Assembly (NCBI RefSeq): GCF_003001995.1
Contig: NZ_PVNB01000005.1
Span: 62,001-126,000 of the forward strand
DNA from: Orenia metallireducens
Lineage (GTDB): Bacteria > Bacillota > Halanaerobiia > Halobacteroidales > Halobacteroidaceae
Direction: 5' to 3'
DNA length: 64,000 bases
A program made the position numbers and the translations under genes. Each line of letters starts with the position of its first letter. The first letter of the stretch is position 1. The notes under the pieces were generated by a model. That model was not told the DNA's origin and did not search any database. It saw nothing but the letters and a program-made list of their open reading frames with translations. Below, piece after piece: positions 45,160 to 54,845 of the stretch.

Positions 45160-45184
45160 GCTGTGACCTGTTACAGGTTACAGC
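45160..45184 (-). terminator. Terminator of chemoreceptor paralogue B
   Basis: On the minus strand GGCTGTAACCTG-TAA-CAGGTCACAGC (one G-U) is followed by TTTTTATTT. It ends the paralogue at 45198 before the upstream block of paralogue A. Confidence 0.82.
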
Positions 45185-45197
45185 CTTCCCACCCTTA

Positions 45198-47093
45198 TTA
45201 AACCTTGAATCTAGCAACTAAACTCTGTAACTCTTCTGCTACAGCCGCTAGTTCTTGAGAAGAATTAGCTATTTCGACAGACATATTCTTAATATCTTCA
45301 GACGCATTCATCACATTTGTAGTCTCTTCACCCAACTCTTGCGTTGACATAGCAGTCTCTTCGATTTGGGCTGAAGTCTCTTCACTTGCACCTTGAATTA
45401 CCTTAAAGACTTCACCAGTCTTGGTAGCAATTTCTTCACCTTCTTTTGCTTTCTCTTCTACATCTTTAATTGCATTGAAACCTGCTTCCACATTATTCTG
45501 AGTTTGATTAATTAAATCAGAGATATTATCAGTTGCCTTGGTAGTCTCTTCAGCAAGTCCTCTAATCTCTTCAGCTACTACGGCAAAGCCCCGTCCATGT
45601 TCACCAGCTCGAGCTGCTTCAATAGCTGCATTTAACGCCAATAGATTAGTTTGTTCAGCTATATTAGTAATTAATTCTACAATCTTACCGATCTCTTCAG
45701 AGTTCTTCTCTAATGAAGTGACAGCTTGTACTGTTTTCTTTACTGCTTGATTGATCTCTTGAATACTATGGATAGTATCCTCTATATTCCTGCTACCAGC
45801 TTCAGTCTGGGAGCTACTCTCTTGAGCAAAGGCAGTCACCTCTTGAATACTACCTGAAATCTGCTCAATATTACTCGCCATCTTTTTCATTAAATCATTA
45901 CTACCTTCAATACTTGCACTTCCCTCTTGGGCACTAGCTGATAGCTCTTCACTTTGAGCTGAAAGGTTTTCTACTGATTCTAAGATATTAGTAATCATCG
46001 CTCTAATACTACTACCCATTGTGTTTAAAGAGCTGGCAATCTGAGCTATTTCATCATTAGAAGCTACTTCAAATTCAACTCTAAAGTCACCTTCACCGAA
46101 CTTATCTATATCCTTTGCTAGCTTTTCTATTGGTTTTGCTATATTATTACCGACTAGATAAGAAGCAATAACCATTAGTCCTATTATAATAACTATTACC
46201 ATAATAACTAGCATAATTATACCATTAGTCTCTTTTAGCATCTCTGCTGTAGAAATATTAACTGCTAAGCTCCAGCCTGGTGTATTAGGTACGGGACTAT
46301 AAAACACCTGATTCCTCTCTCCATTAGGCGTAATAACCTCTCCGTTACCCGCTTTTCCGGCTATCATGTTCTCAGCTATCTCTGTTAAACCTTCAAAGCC
46401 ATCCTTACTCCCATTTAAAATATTGATCTTCATTACTACCTCATCATTAGGATTAGAAATCATTAAACCAGTACTATCAATTACAAAGCCATAACTTCCT
46501 TCTCCTATTTTAATCTCGTTCACTCTCTTAGAAAATTCTTTCAACAAAATAGGAAATCCAAGAACTCCTATAGTCTGACCTTTACCATCCTTTATTGCCT
46601 GTGCTATCATAACTATAGGTTCTCCTGAAGCTTTAGAGATAAGAGGATCACTTATAAAGGTATCCTTTCCTTTTATTATCTCTTGAAAGTAATCTCTACT
46701 ACTTAAATTAACCTTAGCACCATTAGGTAAATACCCATATCCTTTATTGTCTAAAATAAAAGGATTTTCATATGCTATATTGCTCTCCTCTTTATCTTTA
46801 ATTAATTCTTTTTTAGCTTCATCCCAATCCAGAGATCGAACAACTTCTTTTTGAGCAATATTACTAATCTCTTTTAAAATTCCATCCATCAGCTCTCCTA
46901 GCTCTGCAGATCTTGCCTTTACAATATCTTGAGACATATTTGACACTAGAGGTACTAGTTCTTTATTTAGCTCAAAATGCAAAAAGGCTCCCATAATCGC
47001 TAGTGAAATAATACTGATGCTTACAAAAGAGATTAAAATTTTCTGCTTTATACTCTTAACTTTTATCTTGTCTTTAATATTCTTGATTTTCAT
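45198..47093 (-). CDS. Methyl-accepting chemotaxis protein, dCACHE type (paralogue B)
   Basis: A 631-residue chemoreceptor highly similar to the next gene along (42994). TM1 about 16-38, dCACHE about 42-272, TM2 about 288-310, HAMP and signalling domain with tip [18 protein letters not shown]. Paralogue A has nine extra N-terminal residues (KTGYLKDKI). The pair is a tandem duplication with separate promoters and a terminator between. ATG start, SD AAGGTGGGG. Confidence 0.95.
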   Translation of the reverse strand: MKIKNIKDKIKVKSIKQKILISFVSISIISLAIMGAFLHFELNKELVPLVSNMSQDIVKARSAELGELMDGILKEISNIAQKEVVRSLDWDEAKKELIKDKEESNIAYENPFILDNKGYGYLPNGAKVNLSSRDYFQEIIKGKDTFISDPLISKASGEPIVMIAQAIKDGKGQTIGVLGFPILLKEFSKRVNEIKIGEGSYGFVIDSTGLMISNPNDEVVMKINILNGSKDGFEGLTEIAENMIAGKAGNGEVITPNGERNQVFYSPVPNTPGWSLAVNISTAEMLKETNGIIMLVIMVIVIIIGLMVIASYLVGNNIAKPIEKLAKDIDKFGEGDFRVEFEVASNDEIAQIASSLNTMGSSIRAMITNILESVENLSAQSEELSASAQEGSASIEGSNDLMKKMASNIEQISGSIQEVTAFAQESSSQTEAGSRNIEDTIHSIQEINQAVKKTVQAVTSLEKNSEEIGKIVELITNIAEQTNLLALNAAIEAARAGEHGRGFAVVAEEIRGLAEETTKATDNISDLINQTQNNVEAGFNAIKDVEEKAKEGEEIATKTGEVFKVIQGASEETSAQIEETAMSTQELGEETTNVMNASEDIKNMSVEIANSSQELAAVAEELQSLVARFKV

Positions 47094-47169
47094 TTTATCC
47101 CCACCTTAGAAGATTATCTTTATTTATTCTTTAATTTTATTTTATTATCATTACTTATAATAGTCATCC

Positions 47170-47198
47170 AATCTTATGTCCACATTTAATTCGACATT
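47170..47198 (-). promoter_or_regulatory. Conserved upstream block of chemoreceptor paralogue B
   Basis: Identical 29-bp copy of the block at 44992-45020. In this copy TGGACA is followed 17 bp later by TATAAG, a plausible -10. Confidence 0.65.
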
Positions 47199-47205
47199 AT
47201 TAAAC

Positions 47206-47243
47206 AAAAACAGCGTAACGGGAATCCCCATTACGCTGTTTTT
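47206..47243 (-). terminator. Terminator of the kinase-PRD operon
   Basis: AAAAACAGCGTAA and TTACGCTGTTTTT form a 13-bp perfect stem with an inner GGG/CCC. The minus strand has a five-T tract. It lies 17 bp after the PRD regulator stop. Confidence 0.9.
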
Positions 47244-47259
47244 GTCTCACTCTCAATTT

Positions 47260-48825
47260 TCAACTAGCAAAATAAGTCTTTAAATCTAGTAACACTTCGA
47301 TTCTTTCCTCTATTCTTATGATATCATCCTGCTTAGCCAAAGGACTAATTACCATAATATCTTCACTTCCTTCTATCTCTCTTGAACTAATAATTAAATC
47401 GATACCATCTCTCTTAATCTTATTAAGATGACTGTAGTAAATAAAATCAACAACCTCTAATCTAGGCACTCTTCGCTCTAATCTTGCTTTCATCAACTGT
47501 GATACAGCCAAATTCCCATCAAAAACTATTAATGCTCGGATTTTATTCTTCTTACGTTCAACTGCAGCTAATAACATTAATCCAATAAAATCAATCTCAT
47601 TTTCTCCAACCTCTATCTCTAATTCTTCCTTTAAAATACTATAGCTTATCCTAGCTTTTTTGAATAAATAGGGGTTATCCTCCTTAAGTTCATTAAACTC
47701 TACTTGATCCCAATAACTATCCTCATAATTAATCCCATAACTTTTAGCATAAAATAATGCTCTAATATATAAGACTATTCCTTTAAATAAATCCCAATCC
47801 TCAGCCAGCTTGCTTCCCAAGTCAAGCTCTATTTCAGCAATCAACCTCTCTGCTACTAAAACAATTTTCTTACTAGTTCTATTAATTATATCTTCTCTAC
47901 TCTCCAAATCCTTACTGCTATATATTTCACCCGCTAAAACTTGCAGTAAGGCTGCTGCCTTCTCAGCTTCAGAGAGCTTAATCCCTAACTTCTTTTCTAA
48001 CTTTTCAGACATAAAATCAGCTAAACTAAAATCTTCCTCACCTTTTAATTTATTTAATTCATCTCTTGATAAGCTCACTTCTTTACCTTCAACTATTCTC
48101 TTAAAACTGATTGCAGAATATAGACAGAAGTATAAAATTGAATGATTAGTATATAATACTCTTCTTTTGGCTTCTATTAGACCAATAGATTTTCTAATAA
48201 GCTGTAAATCTATTGCTGAACAGAACTCCTTTAAGACCTTATGATCACTAGTCTTCACTCCAATACCTTCATTCAATAAATCTATTATCTCTTTGCTTCT
48301 TTTAGATCCCAATAACTCTAAAAGAAGGTTAACCATCGCTACTCTAATATTCCTTTCTCTACCTACAATAATCAGATTATTGTTCTCTTTATCTAATGAT
48401 AGAGCATATCTTCTTAACCAAGCCTCTACACTATCCAAATCATTATAAACAGTTGATCTACTGATATAAAGCTTCTCCTCTAATTTTTCAACTTTACATT
48501 CACTACTCCCAATCAGTAACCTCTTTAGAATCCATCTAACCCTTGCTTCTGGACTCAAAAATTGATCTTCTACTCTAGCCTCATCTAAGCTTTGTTTTAG
48601 CTTAAGAGCTTTAGTCTCTTCTAATTTTAGATAAACACCTACTCTGGCCTTCTTGATTAATTTAATATCCTCTTTCTCTAAACACTGCTCAAGCTCATCT
48701 AAATCCCTTCTGATAGTTCTAGCCGATACTCCTAAAAAATTTGCTAACTCACTAATAGTTATTGGTTTATTGAGTTCTAATAATCTATATAATAACTGTT
48801 TATGCCTTCTTTTCTCTAACTCCAA
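47260..48825 (-). CDS. PRD-domain transcriptional regulator with EIIB-like tail lacking Cys
   Basis: A 521-residue BglG/LicR/MtlR-like regulator. HTH_11 at about 5-58 (ITISELANFLGVSARTIRRD). A second HTH at about 95-140 (YISRSTVYNDLDSVEAWL). PRD1 at about 190-285 (TNHSILYFCLYSAISF, with a His) and PRD2 at about 310-415 (ENEIDFIGLMLLAAVE). An EIIB-Gat-like domain spans about 420-495. The EIIB phosphorylation loop normally starts with Cys; here it reads IVFDGNLAVSQL, with no Cys. TTG start after SD GGAGGG, 3 bp after the response regulator stop. No PTS enzyme gene is near, so input may come from the kinase upstream. Confidence 0.85.
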   Translation of the reverse strand: MELEKRRHKQLLYRLLELNKPITISELANFLGVSARTIRRDLDELEQCLEKEDIKLIKKARVGVYLKLEETKALKLKQSLDEARVEDQFLSPEARVRWILKRLLIGSSECKVEKLEEKLYISRSTVYNDLDSVEAWLRRYALSLDKENNNLIIVGRERNIRVAMVNLLLELLGSKRSKEIIDLLNEGIGVKTSDHKVLKEFCSAIDLQLIRKSIGLIEAKRRVLYTNHSILYFCLYSAISFKRIVEGKEVSLSRDELNKLKGEEDFSLADFMSEKLEKKLGIKLSEAEKAAALLQVLAGEIYSSKDLESREDIINRTSKKIVLVAERLIAEIELDLGSKLAEDWDLFKGIVLYIRALFYAKSYGINYEDSYWDQVEFNELKEDNPYLFKKARISYSILKEELEIEVGENEIDFIGLMLLAAVERKKNKIRALIVFDGNLAVSQLMKARLERRVPRLEVVDFIYYSHLNKIKRDGIDLIISSREIEGSEDIMVISPLAKQDDIIRIEERIEVLLDLKTYFAS

Positions 48826-48828
48826 GTT

Positions 48829-49293
48829 TTATCCCTCCAAGCTTAAACCTGCTTTAATTACTCCTTTCTTCAATCTACTATTCTCTTTGATTAAATTATA
48901 CCTTTCAATAGCCCTTTTGATTACAGGAATGAATTCAATCTTGTATCCTTCATCTCTGTTAACGATCCCTTTAGAAATATAATGATAGACATCTCCTGAG
49001 TAGAGAGCTGAGATCATTGTTTGACTATCTGAATAACTAGAGAAGATAATCTTAACAAGATCAGGATAATCATGATTGATCATCTTTAATAACTTTATCC
49101 CATTAACCTTAGGCATACTTAAATCAATTACAATTACTGCTATCTCATTCTCTTTAAGAATCCTTAATGCTTCTCTCCCTGAATTAGCAAAGAACATTGT
49201 AAAATCTTCTTTATTTAACTTTCTTTCTATCTTAGCTAAAATCAACTCTTCATCATCAACAAATAGGACGTTATTATTAGTTATTTCAATCAT
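48829..49293 (-). CDS. Single-domain response regulator with C-terminal helical tail
   Basis: A 154-residue REC protein. The acidic pocket is in FVDDEE, the phosphoacceptor Asp in VIDLSMP (about residue 57), the switch Ser in FSSYS and the Lys in YISKGI. The last 30 residues form a helix (IPVIKRAIERYNLIKENSRL), as in the REC part of RpfG/FixJ-type regulators, but no output domain is attached. It lies 45 bp after the hybrid kinase stop and 3 bp before the PRD regulator, so it probably connects them. ATG start, SD GGAGGG. Confidence 0.9.
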   Translation of the reverse strand: MIEITNNNVLFVDDEELILAKIERKLNKEDFTMFFANSGREALRILKENEIAVIVIDLSMPKVNGIKLLKMINHDYPDLVKIIFSSYSDSQTMISALYSGDVYHYISKGIVNRDEGYKIEFIPVIKRAIERYNLIKENSRLKKGVIKAGLSLEG

Positions 49294-49338
49294 AGTATCC
49301 CTCCGATTACTAACTAAATTTCTTAAAATTTAAGTAGA

Positions 49339-52300
49339 TCAGATCTTTAATTCTCTCTTTATTACTTCTCTTAATCTATCCTTATCTACTGGTTTAGTAA
49401 TATAATCTTTACACCCCAGTACTAAACATTTCTCAGCAACCTCCTTCTCTACAGAAGCAGTTATTGCAATTATAGGTATATCAACCTCTATCTCTTCCAT
49501 AACCTCTAAACCACTCATGATAGGCATCTGAATATCTAGTAATAGTAGATCATATTTATCTTTCTCTAACTTATCTAAAACATCTTTACCGTTACTGACT
49601 GTTTTAATTTCTAATTTGAAATTCTTAAGTATCTCTTTAATTAAAAGTTGGTTTAACCTTTCATCCTCAGCCAGAAGCACTTTAAAGCTATTTTCTTCTT
49701 TAGCTGATAAATAATGAGCTGGTATAATAGAAAGAATATTCTTTAATTCTTCTAAATCTAGCTTTATTATCTCTAAATCAAAATCATCACTTCTTGCAGT
49801 ATCTGTTATCTTTGCTGCAATTTTATAAACTTCTTCCATATTAAAATTAGCAGCTAACCCCTTTAACTTATGGGCAATAGTCTCTATTTTCTCTTTCTTA
49901 GCAGACTTTACAGCCTCCTCTAGCTTAGTAATTCTATCAGATAGCTCCTTGATAGCCTTGAGAGTTAAATCTTTTATTTCAAGATCAAAGGCTAACCATC
50001 GCTCAATCATTTTTTCACCCTTGACCATCTCATTAAATCCACCTTGACCATTATCTTCCTTATTACTATCCTCTAACACCTCTAAGGGCAACTTAATTAT
50101 AAAACTACTTCCTTGACCTAACTGACTTTTTAAAGTTAGCTCACCTGCCATTAAATCAACTAATCTTTTAACAATCGCTAGACCCAGTCCAGTTCCTCCA
50201 TATTTCCTACTTATAGAGCTATCGACCTGCTCAAAAGCAGAGAAGACCTTACCCTGCTTTTCATCGGAAATCCCTATTCCTGTATCTTCTATCTTAATAA
50301 TAAATTCTTGATCATAACTACAAGCAAGTTTGACCCTTCCTTTAGTAGTAAATTTAAAAGCATTACTTAAAAGATTAATAATAATCTGACTAATTCTATA
50401 CTTATCTGCCCAAACCCTTTCTGGTAAAGAGTCATCTATATCTAATACAAAATCTAATCCTTTCTTATTCTCATTAAGCCAAAACATATTTTTAATCTCT
50501 AATAATAATTCCTTAAAAGAAAATTCTACCTTTTCTAACTCAATCTTTCTAGCCTCTATCCTTGAAAAATCAAGAATATCATTAATAATCTCAACTAAAT
50601 GCTCTCCTGAATTAACAATTGTCTTTAATTTTTCTATTTTATTATAATCTCTTTCTTCTTCTAATAATAGTTGACTAAATCCAATTATACTATTAAGAGG
50701 TGTTCTAATTTCATGGCTCATATTGGCTAAAAATTCTGATTTAGCTTGATTTGCCTCTTCTGCTCGCTGTTGAGCTAGCTTTAATTCTGTAATATTACGA
50801 CCTACACCTTGAATTTCTATTATATTCCCAGATTCATCTCTAATACCGTAAGATTCCCAGTCTATCCAATATTCTTGATGATTACTTATAAATTTATGCT
50901 CTAAGTTTACTCTATAGGGTGGATTCTTTAGTTTCTCTATTGTTATCATTACCTGCCTTTTTAACTTAGTTTCATCTATAAAATCAGTGAAACTGTTGCC
51001 TATTAATTCTTCTCTCTTTCTATTAAAAAATTCACAGTAAGCATCATTGACATAAGTAAATCTATTATTAATATCAACTCTAACAATTAAATCGTTTTGA
51101 GTCTCTAATAAACCACGATATCTCTCCTCACTATATCTTAATCTCTCTTCAACCTCTTTAATTCTACTAATATCCCTTGATGAAACTACAATTTTTATTA
51201 CTTCATTATCAACAATTACTGGAAATAAAGTAGTTAGCCAAGTTTTACTATCCTCAAAAAAATCTAAACTCTCTTCATAGGTAATCACTTCTCTTTTTTC
51301 TACACATTCCTTATAATTTACTCCGACTACCTCACCTATCTCCTTACCAAAAATATCTTCTAAGCTCTTACCCTGCAACTCCTCAGTACTTAAACCAGTT
51401 AAGTCTTCTTGGATTTTATTAACTCTTTGAAAAACAAAGTCTTGTCCATCTATAACATCCAATAAAAAAATTGCATCTTTAGTATTATTAAAGATAGTTT
51501 CATACTCTTGATTCAAACTCTTTAATTTATCCTCTAGCAATTTATGCTCTGTAATATCTTCACCAGAACAGATTATACAACCAATCCTACCCTCTTTATT
51601 AAATTGGGGAGTCTTAGTAATTGCCAATAACCTCTTTTCTCCTTGAGCATTTATTATCCATTCTTCTGAATATACTGCCTCTCTCTTCTCAAATACCTCT
51701 TTATTGACTTTTATACAGATTTCTGCTTCATTTGTAGGAAGTATATCATATAAAGATTTATAGTATATCTCTTCTTTCTTGGCTCCTATAAAATCAGCAT
51801 GGGCTTGATTGACTGCTCCATATCTCTCTATATCTTGTAAATACCAAATTTGAGTATTAATATTATCTAATAACAGTTCTTGCTCCTCATTTTGCTCCCT
51901 TAATTGATTGTGCATCAGCTCTAACTCTTTATTCTTAGCTTTGATATCCTGTTCAACTGTCTTTTTATCAGTAATATCACGAGCCAGTACAATAGCCTTA
52001 TCCCCATCTATAGCATTCATCCTAACTTCATAGTATCTTGTTTCATTAGGAAAGATTAGTCTGTCCTCAAAAAACTCCACTTTCTTTAATTTAAAAGCCC
52101 TATTTAAATGATACCTTATCTTCTCAACATTCTCTTTAGGAAATATTTCATCAATATTTTTTCCTACAATCTCTTTAGGGAAGTGTTCATTAGACTCATC
52201 CCTCCAAACGTCTAGATGATAACCTTCCTTATCAAGACAGCTAATAATATCTGGAGTAGATAAAATAATTGACTGCAAATAATCCTGGTTCTTCTTTAAT

Positions 52301-52461
52301 TCAACCTTTAATTCTCTTCTATGTTCTACAAAAATAACTATAAACAAAAAAAGGATACAAACTAACCCCTGAACCAATCTAGCTAGATCCAAAAAGTATA
52401 CAAAGATTATTATCCCAAATAAGGTTATAGATATTTTTATACAATTATCTGCTAATCTCAA
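49339..52461 (-). CDS. Hybrid sensor histidine kinase with PAS domains, Hpt and REC
   Basis: A 1040-residue membrane kinase. Two N-terminal hydrophobic segments (about 8-28 and 30-46). Four PAS domains at about 58-165, 195-305, 315-430 and 440-555. HisKA has the phosphoacceptor His in FLANMSHEIRTPLNSI (about 572-587). The HATPase has N, G1 and G2 boxes (NLLSNAFKFT, EDTGIGISD, GGTGLGLAIV). An Hpt domain with the His in IAHKLKGLAANF (about 855-866) precedes a C-terminal REC with Asp in LLLLDIQMP (about 975). Hpt before REC is unusual. Periplasmic sensing is minimal, so input is probably cytoplasmic. TTG start, SD GGAGG. First gene of the operon. Confidence 0.93.
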   Translation of the reverse strand: MRLADNCIKISITLFGIIIFVYFLDLARLVQGLVCILFLFIVIFVEHRRELKVELKKNQDYLQSIILSTPDIISCLDKEGYHLDVWRDESNEHFPKEIVGKNIDEIFPKENVEKIRYHLNRAFKLKKVEFFEDRLIFPNETRYYEVRMNAIDGDKAIVLARDITDKKTVEQDIKAKNKELELMHNQLREQNEEQELLLDNINTQIWYLQDIERYGAVNQAHADFIGAKKEEIYYKSLYDILPTNEAEICIKVNKEVFEKREAVYSEEWIINAQGEKRLLAITKTPQFNKEGRIGCIICSGEDITEHKLLEDKLKSLNQEYETIFNNTKDAIFLLDVIDGQDFVFQRVNKIQEDLTGLSTEELQGKSLEDIFGKEIGEVVGVNYKECVEKREVITYEESLDFFEDSKTWLTTLFPVIVDNEVIKIVVSSRDISRIKEVEERLRYSEERYRGLLETQNDLIVRVDINNRFTYVNDAYCEFFNRKREELIGNSFTDFIDETKLKRQVMITIEKLKNPPYRVNLEHKFISNHQEYWIDWESYGIRDESGNIIEIQGVGRNITELKLAQQRAEEANQAKSEFLANMSHEIRTPLNSIIGFSQLLLEEERDYNKIEKLKTIVNSGEHLVEIINDILDFSRIEARKIELEKVEFSFKELLLEIKNMFWLNENKKGLDFVLDIDDSLPERVWADKYRISQIIINLLSNAFKFTTKGRVKLACSYDQEFIIKIEDTGIGISDEKQGKVFSAFEQVDSSISRKYGGTGLGLAIVKRLVDLMAGELTLKSQLGQGSSFIIKLPLEVLEDSNKEDNGQGGFNEMVKGEKMIERWLAFDLEIKDLTLKAIKELSDRITKLEEAVKSAKKEKIETIAHKLKGLAANFNMEEVYKIAAKITDTARSDDFDLEIIKLDLEELKNILSIIPAHYLSAKEENSFKVLLAEDERLNQLLIKEILKNFKLEIKTVSNGKDVLDKLEKDKYDLLLLDIQMPIMSGLEVMEEIEVDIPIIAITASVEKEVAEKCLVLGCKDYITKPVDKDRLREVIKRELKI

Positions 52462-52989
52462 TTCAACACCTCCAATTATACAAGTATCATGATAATAATT
52501 TGGTTATTATGTTCAAATCTTATAAAATATCCCTTGAAAGCAATAGACAGTATAATTTAAAATATTCAAACTCAATCATTCCTCCTCTAATATCTTAAAT
52601 TATACTTTTTATTCAATATTCCTTTATTAACTATTAGAATAGCCCTTTGTAATAATTATCTAAAAATAAAAAAATTATCACTATTATATCTTTTAGCTCT
52701 TAATACCAAATTTATAAATTACTACATCAATTATTTGCCATCCTTAAAATTAGACGTTAAAATATATAAAGAGAAGCAGTTTAAATACTTAAGTCACTTT
52801 ATTTACTAGCAAAGTAATAGAGCTTATTTAATCCATAAGCAGGTAGAAGCAATTAAATCTAGAATTAATTATGTTAGTAGATTAATAATTTTAATAAGCA
52901 GAAGATGAGTGAAATTACCCATCTAATTATAAGTATTATAATATAAAATTACATTGTTATAGCAGAGATAATAATTAAGGGGGTATATG
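52462..52989. other. 528-bp region upstream of the Omp85 gene
   Basis: No ORF or strong hairpin. A possible -10 TATAAT is at 52937-52942 (plus strand), but its -35 (ATTACC) is poor. The start of the kinase operon also needs a promoter here on the minus strand. Nothing else is recognised. Confidence 0.35.
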
Positions 52990-54711
52990 ATGTTTAGAAA
53001 AATTGGAATTATAATTATATTAATATCTATAATTGTAATCAATACTAATCAAGTAATGGCTAATAGTATTAACTCTAATACTATTGCTGATATTACGGTA
53101 TCAGGGAATGAAGTTATTAAAGTGCAAACGATTCTAGAGCAGGTAAGTACTAGTATTGGAGAGGAAATATCTAATGAGAAATTAAAAGCAGATATGCAAG
53201 CTATCTATAACTTAGGTTATTTTAATAACATCGAAGTACTTTTTAAAAACTATGCAGGGGGAATACAGATAATCTTTAAAGTAGATGAAACCCCTGTGAT
53301 ATCTAATGTAGTTATTAAAGGAAATCAAGAGGTTAGTAATGATAAACTTAAAGAACTATTGACAGTTAAAAGTGGTCAAATCTTAAATTTTAATCAGTTA
53401 AATAAGGATAGGGATAGTATAAATCAATATTATTATGAGCAAGGCTTTGTTTTAGCTAGAGTAATTGATATTGAAATGGAAGAAGACCAGCTAAATATTA
53501 TCGTAGATGAGGGTAGATTGAATAAGATTATAATCAATCCTGAGGATAATACAAAGGATTATGTTATTAGAAGGCAATTATCTATGGAAGAAGAAGAGCC
53601 TTTTAATATCAACGATGTTAAAAAAGATATTTCAAAAATTCAAAGCTTGAAGTACTTTGAAGAGATAAAACCAGAATTTGAACAGGTTCCTAATGATCCT
53701 CAAGCAATCGATGTCAAGTTAAATCTCAATAAACCGATAAATGGAAGAACAGTCTTTGGAGTAAAGGATTCAGCAGAGGGCAGTGTTGTCGGTAATATTA
53801 TGTTAGAAAAACATAATATCTTAGGTAGAGGGCAGAAGCTAACCTTGAATTTTGAGGGTGGAAGTGATGTTACTGATTACAGCCTTAATTTCTCTGATCC
53901 TTGGGTCTTTGAAAGTCAGACTAGCTTTAATATTAATCTCTTCAACCAAATGACAGAAGAGACTACCAATATAAGCAATATAGGTGGTTTAGATGATATA
54001 GGCGGTAGTAATAGAGTTGAGAGAGATGTCAAAGAAAAAGGTGGAAATATTCAATTTGGTAGAAAACTGGCTGAAAATATAAGAGGTTACTTAAACCTTC
54101 ACTATGATAAGACCAAAGAGGGTGAAGCCCCCTATCAAGATACTCGAAGTATTGCCGTTACTACTATTAGAGACCTTAGAGACAATTATCTTCACCCTAG
54201 GTCAGGAAGCAGGCAGGAATTTAAAATTGAAAAAGCAGGCTTTAATGGTGATAATGATTTTCTTAAAAGCCATTTAGATCTCAGAAATTACTATAAAGCA
54301 GGTGAAAAGGGTAGTTGGGCACTTAGAATGAAGTTAGGTGCTAGTGATGGAGAATTACCAAGTTATAAGAAATATAAGTTAAAGCCTGGTTTGCTTGATG
54401 GAGTTCGTGGCTATGATAGCAGCCATTATGGAGGTACCGATGGCTTCAAAGGAGATTCTATCTTCTTGACCAGTATAGAATATAGAAGGGATTTATATAA
54501 AGCAGTTAGAGGTGTTCTCTTTACTGATGTAGGTCGTACCTTTGAAGACAATGAATTCAGTTTAAATGATTTGAATTATTCTGTTGGTGCTGGAATAAGA
54601 TTCTTCGTTCCTGTACTAGGTGCAGAGTTAGGATTTGATTATGGCTATGCTCCAGAAGGAGATGATGGTCATAAGGATGAATTTACCTTTAAGGTGGGTA
54701 CTAGTTTCTAA
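52990..54711 (+). CDS. Omp85-family outer-membrane protein with three POTRA domains
   Basis: A 573-residue BamA/TamA-like protein. Signal peptide at about 1-24 ending VMA. Three POTRA domains at about 29-103 (ADITVSGNEVIKVQTILEQV), 104-178 (VISNVVIKGNQEVSNDKLKE) and 179-253. A 16-strand-type barrel covers 255-573 with the Omp85 block VRGYDSSHYGGTDGFKGDSI and the C-terminal beta-signal FKVGTSF ending in Phe, as required for outer-membrane insertion. This marks the organism as diderm. Three POTRAs and this length are like TamA or a short BamA. I chose the second ATG, which lies 6 nt after SD AAGGGGG. Monocistronic. Confidence 0.92.
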   Translation: MFRKIGIIIILISIIVINTNQVMANSINSNTIADITVSGNEVIKVQTILEQVSTSIGEEISNEKLKADMQAIYNLGYFNNIEVLFKNYAGGIQIIFKVDETPVISNVVIKGNQEVSNDKLKELLTVKSGQILNFNQLNKDRDSINQYYYEQGFVLARVIDIEMEEDQLNIIVDEGRLNKIIINPEDNTKDYVIRRQLSMEEEEPFNINDVKKDISKIQSLKYFEEIKPEFEQVPNDPQAIDVKLNLNKPINGRTVFGVKDSAEGSVVGNIMLEKHNILGRGQKLTLNFEGGSDVTDYSLNFSDPWVFESQTSFNINLFNQMTEETTNISNIGGLDDIGGSNRVERDVKEKGGNIQFGRKLAENIRGYLNLHYDKTKEGEAPYQDTRSIAVTTIRDLRDNYLHPRSGSRQEFKIEKAGFNGDNDFLKSHLDLRNYYKAGEKGSWALRMKLGASDGELPSYKKYKLKPGLLDGVRGYDSSHYGGTDGFKGDSIFLTSIEYRRDLYKAVRGVLFTDVGRTFEDNEFSLNDLNYSVGAGIRFFVPVLGAELGFDYGYAPEGDDGHKDEFTFKVGTSF

Positions 54712-54725
54712 ATTAAATTCAAAAA

Positions 54726-54752
54726 CCAGTATGTTGCTAGCCAATATACTGG
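54726..54752. terminator. Terminator after the Omp85 gene
   Basis: CCAGTATGTTG-CTAG-CCAATATACTGG (one G-U) followed by CTTTTCTAATTTC on the plus strand. On the minus strand it is followed by TTTTTGAATTT, so it can also end the aldo/keto reductase transcript. Confidence 0.8.
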
Positions 54753-54845
54753 CTTTTCTAATTTCTTACTAAATCCTGTACTCTATCATAATATTATAGG
54801 TTCAATAAGCAAAGCTCTAGAATTACTTAAGTTAACTATTCAACT

